Source of the DNA: G965261475 sp965261475 [NCBI: bacterium]
GTDB lineage: Bacteria > SAR324 > XYD2-FULL-50-16
Direction of reading: 5' to 3'
Length of the DNA stretch: 64,000 bases
NCBI GenBank assembly: GCA_965261475.1
Contig: OZ253454.1
Location: 682,001 to 746,000 of the forward strand
A program made the position numbers and the translations under genes. Positions 18,470 through 26,750 of the stretch are shown one piece after another. Each line of letters begins with the position of its first letter. Positions within the stretch are counted from its first letter, which is position 1. The notes beneath the pieces were generated by a model. The model worked only from the letters and a program-made list of their open reading frames with translations. It ran no database searches and was not told the DNA's origin.

Positions 18470-19723
18470 ATGAAGATTGCTTTACTTATTACAGGTGACG
18501 AAATTCTTAAGGGAGATTTAAGAGATTCTAACGGTTATTACTTGATACAACAATTTGATCAGCTTGGACTAAGAGTAGATAAAATGCTTGTAGTAGGTGA
18601 TGATTTAGCAAATTTAATCACAGAAATTAGAGATTTAGCAAAAAATTTTGAGCTGCTAATTATCAATGGAGGGCTTGGTCCTACTTTGGACGATTATACC
18701 GCACAAGCCCTTAGTCAAGCCTTAAATTCTGCGCTTGTAGAAAATCAAGTAGCAAAAGCACAAGTAATCGCAGCTCTCAAAAAAAGAGGCAGAAAGTTAA
18801 CAAATACAGAAAATAAACAAACGCTCTTACCAAAAATAGCCAAGCCTATCTTTAATAGAGTAGGCATTGCACCAGGTATCTTTGTAAAGAAGCAAAATTG
18901 TAAAATTTTTTGTACTCCCGGTGTTCCAAATGAGCTATATGCTATGTTTAGTGATGAAATTTTACCTCAAATAAATAAAAATACAAGCAATGTTACTACG
19001 CTTTTGATTAGGTGTTTTGGAGCAGGAGAAGCGCAAATACAACAGATGATCACTCAAAGCTTAATAAAATTTAAAGAACAAGGAATTAAATTAGGGTTTA
19101 GAGCTTGTTTTCCATATGTAGATGTGAAACTCACTCAATCAAATCAAGATGGATTGCTAGAAGCAAAACATCGTGAATTACAGATTCTTTTAAAAAATTA
19201 CTCTATCGCAGTAAAAAATACTACTTTAGCAGAAGAAGTTGTACGATTATTACAGCAAAAAAAGCAAAAATTAGTTTTTGCAGAATCTTGTACGGGAGGT
19301 TTATTGACAGCTAAAATAGCTGCGGTGTCAGGAGCGTCTATGGTATTGCAGGCTGGTTTTGTATTGTATCAAAACGAACAAAAAATAGCCCATGGAGTTT
19401 CTAGGCAAGCGCTTTTAAATGGCGCGGTATCTCAAGTGGTTGTAACACAGATGTTATTGGCTAGTTTGACAAAAACTAATGCAGATTTTGGTGCCAGCGT
19501 TTCTGGTATAGCTGGACCTCTAGGTGGTAGCGATGAGAAACCAGTTGGCACGGTGTGGGTTGCTTGGGGGACAAAAAGAAAAATAAATACCAAGTGTTTT
19601 TATATTCCAAGAGATAGAACTACTATACAAAATTTGACTGCCTATGGTGTTTTGGATTTATTACGAAGAGAATTATTAGGCATACCCCAATTAAAATTTT
19701 ATTCCTTTGAACAACAACTATGA
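18470..19723 (+). CDS. cinA: CinA family protein: MoaB-like domain plus NMN amidohydrolase
   Basis: Two-domain protein of 417 residues. The N-terminal MoaB/MogA-like part (ITGDEILKGDLRDSN, GGLGPTLDD, TPGVPNEL) resembles the ADP-ribose pyrophosphatase half of CinA. The C-terminal half (FAESCTGGLLTAKIAAVSGAS, ASVSGIAGPLGGSDEKPVGTVWVAW) is the PncC-type nicotinamide-mononucleotide deamidase. Together they recycle pyridine nucleotides. The 4-nt overlap with argC (ATGA) points to one operon. PncB, also in pyridine salvage, is encoded elsewhere in the window. Confidence 0.93.
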   Translation: MKIALLITGDEILKGDLRDSNGYYLIQQFDQLGLRVDKMLVVGDDLANLITEIRDLAKNFELLIINGGLGPTLDDYTAQALSQALNSALVENQVAKAQVIAALKKRGRKLTNTENKQTLLPKIAKPIFNRVGIAPGIFVKKQNCKIFCTPGVPNELYAMFSDEILPQINKNTSNVTTLLIRCFGAGEAQIQQMITQSLIKFKEQGIKLGFRACFPYVDVKLTQSNQDGLLEAKHRELQILLKNYSIAVKNTTLAEEVVRLLQQKKQKLVFAESCTGGLLTAKIAAVSGASMVLQAGFVLYQNEQKIAHGVSRQALLNGAVSQVVVTQMLLASLTKTNADFGASVSGIAGPLGGSDEKPVGTVWVAWGTKRKINTKCFYIPRDRTTIQNLTAYGVLDLLRRELLGIPQLKFYSFEQQL

Positions 19724-20652
19724 AACCAAAAATTTTTATTGATGGTCAATGGGGAACTACAGGATTGCTAATAGAAGAGAAATTAAGCCAAAGAAACGAT
19801 TTAGAATTAAAGTCTATTGCTAAAAAAGATAAAAAAAAAATAACAAAAAAATTATCTATCATACAAGAGTGCGATCTAGTGATACTCTGCTTGCCAAATG
19901 ATGCTGCTAAAAAAATGGCTAGTTTGATAACTAACAAAAAAACAAAAATTATTGATGCTAGTACAGCGCATAGGATAGATCCTAGCTGGAGTTATGGTTT
20001 CCCAGAAATGACGAAAAATCAAAGAGAAATTATTAAAAACAGCCGTAAAGTAGCAAATGTAGGTTGTTACGCTAGTGCTATCATAGCTCTACTTTATCCA
20101 ATTTTGGCTAAATCTATAATTAACATAGAACATTATTTTACTCTACACGCTATTTGTGGTTATTCTGGAGGAGGCAGGCAACTAATTGAAACATATACCA
20201 AGCAAGATAACCCGAGCAGGATCTACGCTTTAGAACAAAATCATAAACATATACCAGAAATTATGAAATTTACCACCCTGAAGAATATACCTTATTTTTC
20301 ACCAAGTGTAGGTAATTTTTTACGCGGAATGATAGTACAGATTCCTTTATTTGATAAAGATTTACAAGCAAATTTTTCTATAGAAGATATTTATGATTGT
20401 TATCAAAAACATTACGAAAAAGAAAAATTTATCCAAGTTTCTACAATTAACGATAATTCTATACTACGAGATGGTTGTCTTGATCCTACTATTTGTAATT
20501 ATACGAATCAGATAAAAATAGGAATTTATGGCAACAAAAAAATCTTTTCTCTAGTTGCTATTTTAGATAATCTAGGAAAAGGGGCGAGTGGGTCAGCTAT
20601 ACAGAATTTGAATTTAATGTTGAATTTTGAAGAGCACAAAGGACTAGTTTAA
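19720..20652 (+). CDS. argC: N-acetyl-gamma-glutamyl-phosphate reductase (type 2, short form)
   Basis: Third step of arginine synthesis: NADPH reduction of N-acetylglutamyl phosphate. The Rossmann start is DGQWGTTGLLIEEKL, and the catalytic cysteine is Cys116 in VANVGCYASA. IIDASTAHRID and GYSGGGRQLIE are further family blocks. At 310 residues it belongs to the shorter ArgC class rather than the about 345-residue class. It overlaps cinA by 4 nt and is followed by the MOSC gene after 2 nt. No other arg gene is in the window. Confidence 0.95.
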   Translation: MKPKIFIDGQWGTTGLLIEEKLSQRNDLELKSIAKKDKKKITKKLSIIQECDLVILCLPNDAAKKMASLITNKKTKIIDASTAHRIDPSWSYGFPEMTKNQREIIKNSRKVANVGCYASAIIALLYPILAKSIINIEHYFTLHAICGYSGGGRQLIETYTKQDNPSRIYALEQNHKHIPEIMKFTTLKNIPYFSPSVGNFLRGMIVQIPLFDKDLQANFSIEDIYDCYQKHYEKEKFIQVSTINDNSILRDGCLDPTICNYTNQIKIGIYGNKKIFSLVAILDNLGKGASGSAIQNLNLMLNFEEHKGLV

Positions 20653-20654
20653 AT

Positions 20655-21092
20655 ATGGGAGAATTAAAAAAAATATTCTTAAAAAGAGGTAGGTTAGCTC
20701 CTATGGATGAAGTAGAGCAAGTAAAACTCAAAACCGCTAAAGGCATTGTAGGTAATTTAGAGCAAAATATAGCTCGTCAAATTACTATTATAGAAGAAGA
20801 AGTATGGGAAGAGCTCATCAAAAAATATCATAGAGATTTACCTCCTGAGGTTAGAAGGGCTAACTTGCTAGTTAGTGGTCTGGAATTAAAAAATAGCAGA
20901 AAAAAAATATTGGTTGTTGGAGATTGTCAAATAAAGATCTTTGGAGAAACTAAACCTTGTGAAAGAATGGATCAAGTAGCAATGGGTTTGCAAGAGGATA
21001 TGTCTCAAAATTGGAGAGGAGGTGTTTTTGGCAAAGCTTTAAATGATGGAATTATTAAAAAAGGAGATAGAGTGCATTGGAATGATATTTAA
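20655..21092 (+). CDS. Small stand-alone MOSC-domain protein
   Basis: A 145-residue protein consisting almost only of a MOSC domain (C-terminal domain of molybdenum cofactor sulfurases). The domain reads ARQITIIEEEVWEEL, then RRANLLVSGLEL, then the conserved cysteine in ETKPCERMDQVA (Cys102), and ends with GDRVHW. MOSC proteins carry sulfur or detoxify substrates through this cysteine, often with molybdenum cofactor. No molybdenum genes are near. Its position 2 nt after argC suggests only co-transcription. The domain call is good; the function is open. Confidence 0.82.
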   Translation: MGELKKIFLKRGRLAPMDEVEQVKLKTAKGIVGNLEQNIARQITIIEEEVWEELIKKYHRDLPPEVRRANLLVSGLELKNSRKKILVVGDCQIKIFGETKPCERMDQVAMGLQEDMSQNWRGGVFGKALNDGIIKKGDRVHWNDI

Positions 21093-21265
21093 TTTTTATT
21101 TGCATAATTTTATTAAATTTTTAAATTATATCAAAATTTTTTGACGCAAAAAACACTATTATTTTTTGTTTTTCTGGTAGCACTAATATTATTAGTTGTA
21201 TTTAGCATAAAATCTTGCTAGAGGCGTTATCTGCCTATTTTTGAGCTTTTATTTTTTTTTATGTT

Positions 21266-21301
21266 TTTTAGTTACGATAATGGCTCTTATCGTAACTAAA
21301 A
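21266..21301. repeat. Perfect 15-bp hairpin with 6-nt loop
   Basis: Arms 21266-21280 and 21287-21301 are exact reverse complements (core TTTAGTTACGATAA), with loop tggctc. T-runs lie before the left arm and A-residues after the right arm, the opposite of an intrinsic terminator on either strand. It is therefore more likely an operator, a mobile-repeat relic or an RNA element than a terminator. Confidence 0.7.
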
Positions 21302-21405
21302 CCTATATTAAAAATCAGAGCTCAATTTTTACTAGCTTCTTGATGATATTTTTTTTTCTATTGCTGACACATATAGATAAAAATTTGTTTTTTATAAATT
21401 TTTAA

Positions 21406-21434
21406 TTTACACTTAAAAAAACCTTTATTAGTAT
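21406..21434 (+). promoter_or_regulatory. Candidate sigma-70 promoter for the GmrSD-like gene
   Basis: TTTACA (21406-21411) and TAGTAT (21429-21434) are separated by 17 nt, each matching five of six consensus bases. The predicted start would be near 21441, giving a leader of about 44 nt. The -10 box lies inside the left arm of the 21425-21455 dyad, so a repressor bound there would block transcription. This is pattern matching only, in AT-rich DNA. Confidence 0.35.
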
Positions 21435-21455
21435 AAGCAATCATTATACTAATAA
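21425..21455. promoter_or_regulatory. Operator-like 12-bp inverted repeat upstream of the GmrSD-like gene
   Basis: Perfect arms ttattagtataa (21425-21436) and ttatactaataa (21444-21455) flank a 7-nt spacer. The half-site ACTAATA/TATTAGT also forms the small dyad at 21182-21196. The repeat ends 29 nt before the ATG and overlaps the candidate -10 box. A regulator-binding site is a reasonable inference; no regulator gene is adjacent. Confidence 0.45.
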
Positions 21456-21484
21456 TTGACATTAATCTTTATAAAAAAACTAAT

Positions 21485-23245
21485 ATGGGAAAATTTGTAG
21501 ACATATCAATAAAAGATATAATGGAAAAGCTAAATCATAGTTATTTTTTACCTGATATTCAAAGGGAATATGTTTGGTTGGAAAATAAAAAAGATAAAAA
21601 AATCGAACAGCTTTTTCATTCGATTTTAGAAGGTTATCCTATTGGTTCATTTTTATTTTGGAAACTAAAAAAAGACGATATTGAAACAGATGAAGATACA
21701 AAAGAAGATTCTGAAAAGTTAAATTTTAAATTGTATAAGTTTATAGAAAATTATGATGAAAGAGAACATCATAATGTTAAAATAAATATCGAGCAAATAA
21801 ACTCTGACAATTTATCAATAGTGCTTGATGGTCAACAAAGATTAACTTCGCTTTACATAGGGCTGAAAGGAACCAGAAAATTTAAAAAAAAACATTACCC
21901 TTTTGAGCAGTCTAGTTCATATGAAGAAAAACAGCTTTTCTTAAATTTAAGATACCAACCTAAAGAAGAAGATACAGATCTTAAGTTTGGTTTCGATTTT
22001 TTTACAAAAGGAGTAATCCTTAAAATTGACAACGAAAATTATTGGTTCAGAGTTAGTAAAATTTTAGACTTAGAAAATATTACAAGTTATGCAAAAGAAA
22101 ATAATCTTTCTGAAAGTGAAACAAACATTTTAGAAAAACTGAAGAATGCTATTTGTAAAGAAAAATTGATTTCATATTTTGAAGAAAACAAAAAAAGCCT
22201 TGAAAGAGTATTGAGTATTTTCATTAGAGCTAATAGTAGTGGTATTAAACTATCCTATCCTGATTTATTAATGTCGATTTTAATTGCTAACTTCTCGAGT
22301 GACATTCGCTCTTTAATGAACGAGTTTGTTGATTCATTAAGAGATGCAGGGTTTGGAATAATGGGTCGTGATCAAGTACTAAAAACCTGTTTAGTTTTAA
22401 CCGAAAGCAATCCTAGATTTCAGCTTAAAAATTTTAAAAAAAATAACATTACTAAAATTGAGGAAAATTGGGGCACAATAGACGACGCAATATTTAAGGC
22501 TTGTGAACTATTAAAAGAGTTTGGTTACTCAGATAATAAATTGTCTTCTCCTTATATTTTATCGATTGTAGCTTACTATATTTTCAAAAAGAAACCTCTT
22601 CATCAAGAAGATAAAAATGAATTACTCAAATTTGTACGCAACGCACAAATCAAAAGTTATTTTACAGGGTCAACAGATAGAAAATTAGAAGTTGTAGCTA
22701 ACTTTATTAGAAATGAGGATCATTTTAAATCTGTAAACAATCAACTTGCTGTTAGCGAAGTTTACCCTCTCAAAATCTCAAGTTATGACATTGACGGAAT
22801 GCCGGATTGGGAATATGGTAACCCTGCTATACTGCCAATTTTACAAATTTTATATCCAAATCTAGATTATAAAAATTCAGATTTTCATATAGATCATATA
22901 TATCCAAAATCTAAATTCAACAAAAAAAATAAAGAATTAGCGGAAGAGTATTTATGGAAAGCTCCAAGGAAAGCTGGTTATTTATATAATCTTCAACTAC
23001 TGGAAGGAAAAGACAATAACGAAAAAAGAGCAAAAGACCCAGAAAAATGGTTAGAGCAATATTTTTTAAAGGACAAAGAAAAAATTAAAGCTTATAAAGA
23101 GAGAAATTACATCAAAGGGGATTTTGACTTGGAGTGGAGCAAAATTAAAGAATTTGACGAATATCGAGTAAAAAAAATAAAATCTAAGCTAAAAGAAATA
23201 TTGCTCACTGAAAAAGAAATATCAGAGGCTATAGATAACCAGTGA
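21485..23245 (+). CDS. DUF262/DUF1524 protein, GmrSD-like predicted type IV restriction or defence nuclease
   Basis: Single 586-residue protein with the two modules of GmrSD/SspE-type defence enzymes. The N-terminal DUF262 shows DIQREYVW (24-31), SILEGYPIGSFLFWKL (46-61), the nucleotide-handling VLDGQQRLTS (113-122) and FIRANSSGIKLSYPDLLMS (247-264). A helical linker follows. The C-terminal DUF1524 carries the HNH-like HIDHIYPKS (His468, Asp470, His471) and YNLQLLEGKDNNEK near 500-515. Known relatives cut phage DNA with modified or phosphorothioated bases, using NTP hydrolysis. No methylase, Dnd/Ssp genes or partner nuclease is next to it. It stands alone between core genes, behind a dyad-rich gap and before a terminator, suggesting acquisition as a single cargo gene. 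The target modification is unknown. Confidence 0.88.
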   Translation: MGKFVDISIKDIMEKLNHSYFLPDIQREYVWLENKKDKKIEQLFHSILEGYPIGSFLFWKLKKDDIETDEDTKEDSEKLNFKLYKFIENYDEREHHNVKINIEQINSDNLSIVLDGQQRLTSLYIGLKGTRKFKKKHYPFEQSSSYEEKQLFLNLRYQPKEEDTDLKFGFDFFTKGVILKIDNENYWFRVSKILDLENITSYAKENNLSESETNILEKLKNAICKEKLISYFEENKKSLERVLSIFIRANSSGIKLSYPDLLMSILIANFSSDIRSLMNEFVDSLRDAGFGIMGRDQVLKTCLVLTESNPRFQLKNFKKNNITKIEENWGTIDDAIFKACELLKEFGYSDNKLSSPYILSIVAYYIFKKKPLHQEDKNELLKFVRNAQIKSYFTGSTDRKLEVVANFIRNEDHFKSVNNQLAVSEVYPLKISSYDIDGMPDWEYGNPAILPILQILYPNLDYKNSDFHIDHIYPKSKFNKKNKELAEEYLWKAPRKAGYLYNLQLLEGKDNNEKRAKDPEKWLEQYFLKDKEKIKAYKERNYIKGDFDLEWSKIKEFDEYRVKKIKSKLKEILLTEKEISEAIDNQ

Positions 23246-23289
23246 GCAATACCACTGATACACCCCCTGATACGCCCAGTATACGCTCT

Positions 23290-23321
23290 AAAGAGAATAA
23301 ATTTATATTTATTCTCTTTTT
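23290..23321 (+). terminator. Rho-independent terminator after the GmrSD-like gene
   Basis: Arms aagagaataaa (23291-23301) and tttattctctt (23308-23318) pair perfectly around a 6-nt loop, with one further A-T pair outside. A five-T run (23317-23321) completes the signal. It lies 45 nt after the stop codon and before the 3' end of the convergent permease gene. Confidence 0.75.
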
Positions 23322-23340
23322 ACAGCATTGATAATGCTAG

Positions 23341-24216
23341 TTAAAAATTTAGTTTTACTTTTTTTTCTAGTATCTTAGAAAATCTAGATAGACTAGCGCA
23401 GAGTATAAAATAAATAATAGCTACAACAATCCAGGTTTCAAATCTTAAATTAGAAACAGCTATAATGTTATTAGCAGCAAAGCTAAGCTCCTGTATAGAG
23501 ATAATGGATAAAATAGTAGAATCTTTGATGAGATTGATGCATTGACCAGTAAGAGCAGGTGTAACTTTATAAATTGCTTGGGGTAAAATAATCATTCTCA
23601 AGTTTTTAAACTTGCTCATTCCCAAACTATACCCGCCCTCCCACTGAGTTTTATCTATTGCAGAGATTCCAGCCCAAATAATCTCTCCAATATAGGCAGA
23701 TTCTAAAAGCGCCAAACTAATAAACCCAGAAATAAAATTTTCTAAAAGACTAGGCTTAATCAAAAAAAAAGATAGAATCATTTTTCCGTTATCTGTTAAG
23801 TGAGACGCAAAATAACTAATACCTAAATAAGGAAAAATTTGAGAACTAAAAAAAAAATAAAATAAAAATAAAAATACCAAAGCAGGTATATTCCTTACGA
23901 ATTCAATATAAGTTATAGCTAACCAGCTAATAGATTTATTAGAGCTATTTTTCATAATAGCTAATACAAACCCTATAACTAGCGATAAAACAAACGACCA
24001 AATAATAATTTTTATAGTATTTAACACTCCAATTCCTAGAGTATTTAAAAACCATAATTCTTTTTTTTGGTCCCATCCAATAAAATATACCCAAAGATCT
24101 TGCCATCTCCATTTATAAATCAAAGTATTTTGAATTTGATAATAAAGATAAAAACAAAATACTATCAAAGAAAGCAAAATAACTAAGTCTATTAAGTATG
24201 TATTTTTTTTTGTCAC
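23341..24216 (-). CDS. Polar amino-acid ABC transporter permease
   Basis: Inner-membrane permease of the His/Glu/Gln/Arg family, 291 residues. The hydrophobic N-terminus is followed by the typical GVLNTIKIIIWSFVLSLVIG entry, the EFVRNIPALVFLFLFYF segment and the EAA loop YSLGMSKFKNLRMIILPQAI. The start codon is GTG at 24216; no closer ATG preserves the first helix. It is the last gene of a minus-strand set permease - binding protein - permease, with 55 nt between it and the binding-protein gene. No ATPase gene accompanies the set. Confidence 0.9.
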   Translation of the reverse strand: MTKKNTYLIDLVILLSLIVFCFYLYYQIQNTLIYKWRWQDLWVYFIGWDQKKELWFLNTLGIGVLNTIKIIIWSFVLSLVIGFVLAIMKNSSNKSISWLAITYIEFVRNIPALVFLFLFYFFFSSQIFPYLGISYFASHLTDNGKMILSFFLIKPSLLENFISGFISLALLESAYIGEIIWAGISAIDKTQWEGGYSLGMSKFKNLRMIILPQAIYKVTPALTGQCINLIKDSTILSIISIQELSFAANNIIAVSNLRFETWIVVAIIYFILCASLSRFSKILEKKVKLNF

Positions 24217-24271
24217 TTCTCTTAAAAATATGCTCTTTTTACAAATAAGCCTACTAGAGCTACGCTGTAGA

Positions 24272-25123
24272 TTATTTAAATCCTACAGAATCAGCCCAAT
24301 CTAGTGTTTTAAACCAGTAATTGTGTCTTTTTTGTAGCCATTGATTGGTATTATTGATACTAATCCAATTATTCACAAAATTTAAAAAATCTAGGTCTCC
24401 TTTGCGGATAGCCATGCCTTCCGACCATTTATTCAAAGGCTTTTTTACAGGACTAAAAAGAATCTCAGGGTATTTGCTAATTATATGCGAAGGCTGAGGC
24501 TCTGATGCAATAGAAGCATGTGCATTGCCATTTAATACTTCTTGATTAACTTGCGACTCTTCATCAAAAAGCAAAATATTTGCTCTAGGGAAAAGTTCTT
24601 TTGCTAAAGTAGCAGTCGTAGCCCCTCTTCTTACTGCAATTGTGACCTCTGGGTTATTAAAATCTTCTAGAGTAAAATTTATTGCCTTTTTTTTATTAGC
24701 AAAAATTGCTAATCCAGAATGGGCGTAAGCATCAGAAAAATTTACAATTAAATTTCTTTTTGGGGTAATACTCATTCCACTGATAACAATATCAAACTTT
24801 TTTGCCACCAAAGCTGGAATAATACCGTCCCAAGCAGTAGGAATAAATTCTATTTTTACACCTATATCGTCTGCTAATTTTCTAGCTACATCTACTTCAA
24901 AACCAACAAGTTTACCTTGTTTATCCTTCATAACCCAAGGGACAAAAATACCTAATCCTACTTTTATTATTCCTCTACTTTGAATTTCCTCTAAAGTGCT
25001 TTTAGGAATATTTGTAGTGTTATTCTTGGTTTTTGTAGTTTGACAAGCTACTAAAACTAAACAAAAAGAGAAAATAATCACTTTATAAAGTGTTTTTCTC
25101 AAATTTATTTGATATTTTTTCAT
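24272..25123 (-). CDS. Amino-acid ABC transporter substrate-binding lipoprotein
   Basis: Family 3 solute-binding protein, 283 residues, captures an amino acid outside the inner membrane. The lipobox VLVAC places the lipidated cysteine at Cys27. The mature part shows SRGIIKVGL, FEVDVARKLADDIGVKIEFIPTAWDGIIPAL and the DIVISGMSITPKRNLIVNFSDAY block typical of the family. AVRRGATTATLA probably contacts the ligand carboxylate; the ligand itself cannot be told. A TATAAT (25129-25134 on the minus strand) ends 5 nt before the ATG, so a leaderless transcript is possible. The gene sits between two permease genes. Confidence 0.93.
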   Translation of the reverse strand: MKKYQINLRKTLYKVIIFSFCLVLVACQTTKTKNNTTNIPKSTLEEIQSRGIIKVGLGIFVPWVMKDKQGKLVGFEVDVARKLADDIGVKIEFIPTAWDGIIPALVAKKFDIVISGMSITPKRNLIVNFSDAYAHSGLAIFANKKKAINFTLEDFNNPEVTIAVRRGATTATLAKELFPRANILLFDEESQVNQEVLNGNAHASIASEPQPSHIISKYPEILFSPVKKPLNKWSEGMAIRKGDLDFLNFVNNWISINNTNQWLQKRHNYWFKTLDWADSVGFK

Positions 25124-25207
25124 AGTATATTATATTTATGGTTAAAATTAAAAAACGACAAGTTATGTCATACATAACTAATTTTTATTAACAAACTACC
25201 GTCGTTT

Positions 25208-26065
25208 TTATGAAAAATTCCAAAAAGTTTTTTTTAAATATTGAATAAAAAAAGATAGAGAGATATTGATTATAAAATAAATGAAGGCTATGGTAAACCA
25301 TACTTCAAAACTCAAAAAAGTATCTGCAATTAAATTTCTTCCTTCGGCAACTAAATCTAAGATAGCAATCACACTGACAATAGCAGAATTTTTAATCAAA
25401 TTAATAAGTTGGTTAGTCAAAGGTGGTAAAATAATTTTGACAGTTTGGGGTAGTATAATTTTTCGTAGCACAGATAATTTTTTTAACCCTATGCTGTAGC
25501 CGGATTCCCATTGGTTTTTGGGTATAGATTGTATACCTCCACGAATAATTTCTGCAGTATAGGCTCCTTCAAAAAAAGATAAACATAGGATGCCACTCCA
25601 CAATCTATCTAAGTAGAAGATGGGAGATAGAATATAATAAAAAATAAATAATTGAATCAGAAGAGGGGTATTTCTGATAAGCCCCACATAAAATTTAGCT
25701 AATATTTTACCGCTAAAAGATTGGCTCAAAGATAGTATAGCGAAAACGCTACCAATCACAATAGATAAACATAAAGCAATAATAGATATCAAAAGAGTTA
25801 ATTTTAATCCTTTGCTCAAAACTCCTAGTTGCCAGCCATTTTCTGTTTTAAAAGCAAAAAATTTTGGTATTTGCTGTAATTGCCAGTTATATCCTAGGTT
25901 TTTATTGCCTAGATAAAATAAAAATCCTATCAAAAAAAGAATAGTAAAATAAACAATTAGATTTTTATTCTTTGCGCAAATAATATAAATTTTTCTTAAA
26001 AAAAATACTTTTCTTGTGCTATCTATAAATTCTACAATTTTTTGATTATTATATTTTCCAAACAT
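25208..26065 (-). CDS. Polar amino-acid ABC transporter permease
   Basis: Second permease of the set, 285 residues, with the N-terminal extension including GYNWQLQQIPKFFAF, LKLTLLISIIALCLSIVIG and the EAA loop YSIGLKKLSVLRKIILPQTV. It probably pairs with the permease at 23341-24216 as a heterodimer, as AapQ/AapM or BztB/BztC do. Its start overlaps the 3' end of the upstream glycosyltransferase gene by 17 nt. The 84-bp gap before the binding-protein gene has a candidate -10 box for the latter. Confidence 0.9.
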   Translation of the reverse strand: MFGKYNNQKIVEFIDSTRKVFFLRKIYIICAKNKNLIVYFTILFLIGFLFYLGNKNLGYNWQLQQIPKFFAFKTENGWQLGVLSKGLKLTLLISIIALCLSIVIGSVFAILSLSQSFSGKILAKFYVGLIRNTPLLIQLFIFYYILSPIFYLDRLWSGILCLSFFEGAYTAEIIRGGIQSIPKNQWESGYSIGLKKLSVLRKIILPQTVKIILPPLTNQLINLIKNSAIVSVIAILDLVAEGRNLIADTFLSFEVWFTIAFIYFIINISLSFFIQYLKKTFWNFS

Positions 26066-26750
26066 TTTTTATTGCTTCAAAAACTATTTTTTTGCACATT
26101 TTAGAGTTGCCGGATATTCTATTTGTAAAAATAATAGGTAGTTCATAAAATTTACAATTTAATAAAACAGCTCTAATTTTCATCTCGATTTGAAAGACAT
26201 AACCTTCGCTAAACCTATCATCTAAATTAATTGTTTCTAGTGTTTTTCTGCTCCATATATTAAAACCACCTGTTAAATCATTGATTTTTGAACCTAGCAC
26301 AATCCTAGCGTATAAATTACCACCGTAGCTAATAAATTTTCTAGCCCACGTCCAACCTTTTATTTCTCCTCCTTTCACATAACGACTACCAATTACAAAA
26401 TCAAAATCTTGTATTTTTGCTAAAAATTGAGGAATATATTTTGGATCATGAGACAGGTCAGCATCCATTTGTAAAAAAAAATCATAGTTTCCCTTTAATC
26501 CAAATTTGATACCGCTGATATAAGCACTTCCTAACCCCATTTTTTTTGCTCTTTGAATAATTTTAATCTTAAAATTTTTGCTATGTTCTCTGATTTTCTC
26601 TATAGTACCGTCATCACTATTATCGTCTACAAAAAGCAGGTTAGCATTTTGACAAAATTGATGTAATTTATCAAATAAAATTGGAATATTTACTGCTTCG
26701 TTGTACGTGGGGATAATAATTAGTAATTTTTGATTAACTATAGCAGTCAT
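26049..26750 (-). CDS. Family 2 glycosyltransferase, polyprenol-phosphate mannose/glucose synthase-like
   Basis: Transfers a sugar from a nucleotide donor to a lipid phosphate at the cytosolic face. From Met71 of the longer open frame the sequence is a textbook DPM1-like GT2: LLIIIPTYNEAVNIPIL, FVDDNSDDGT, MGLGSAYISGIKFGL, the DxD-type MDADLSHDP, GSRYVKGGEIKGW and LTGGFNIWSRKTL. I therefore place the start at 26750 (233 residues). The open frame runs up to 26960, but those 70 residues are unlike the family. There are no C-terminal membrane helices, as in stand-alone Dpm1 proteins. The stop overlaps the permease gene start by 17 nt. Likely role is glycan or lipoprotein maturation; the donor is unknown. 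Confidence 0.88.
   Translation of the reverse strand: MTAIVNQKLLIIIPTYNEAVNIPILFDKLHQFCQNANLLFVDDNSDDGTIEKIREHSKNFKIKIIQRAKKMGLGSAYISGIKFGLKGNYDFFLQMDADLSHDPKYIPQFLAKIQDFDFVIGSRYVKGGEIKGWTWARKFISYGGNLYARIVLGSKINDLTGGFNIWSRKTLETINLDDRFSEGYVFQIEMKIRAVLLNCKFYELPIIFTNRISGNSKMCKKIVFEAIKNVWKI

Larger units (their letters stand above)
21093..21484. other. Longest gene-free gap (392 bp) with several dyads
   Basis: No coding frame is apparent. The gap holds a short dyad ACTAAT-ATT-ATTAGT at 21182-21196, a weak aggc/gcct hairpin around 21222-21236, the perfect 15-bp hairpin at 21266-21301 and the 12-bp dyad at 21425-21455. It separates the core gatA-MOSC operon from the GmrSD-like gene and looks like the left junction of an inserted cargo gene. 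No target-site duplication or integrase is seen. Confidence 0.6.

Noticed and set aside
21456-21486. TTGACA followed by TAATAT as the GmrSD-like promoter
   Set aside because: The spacing is 19 nt and the second box runs into the start codon; the upstream TTTACA/TAGTAT pair is a better fit.
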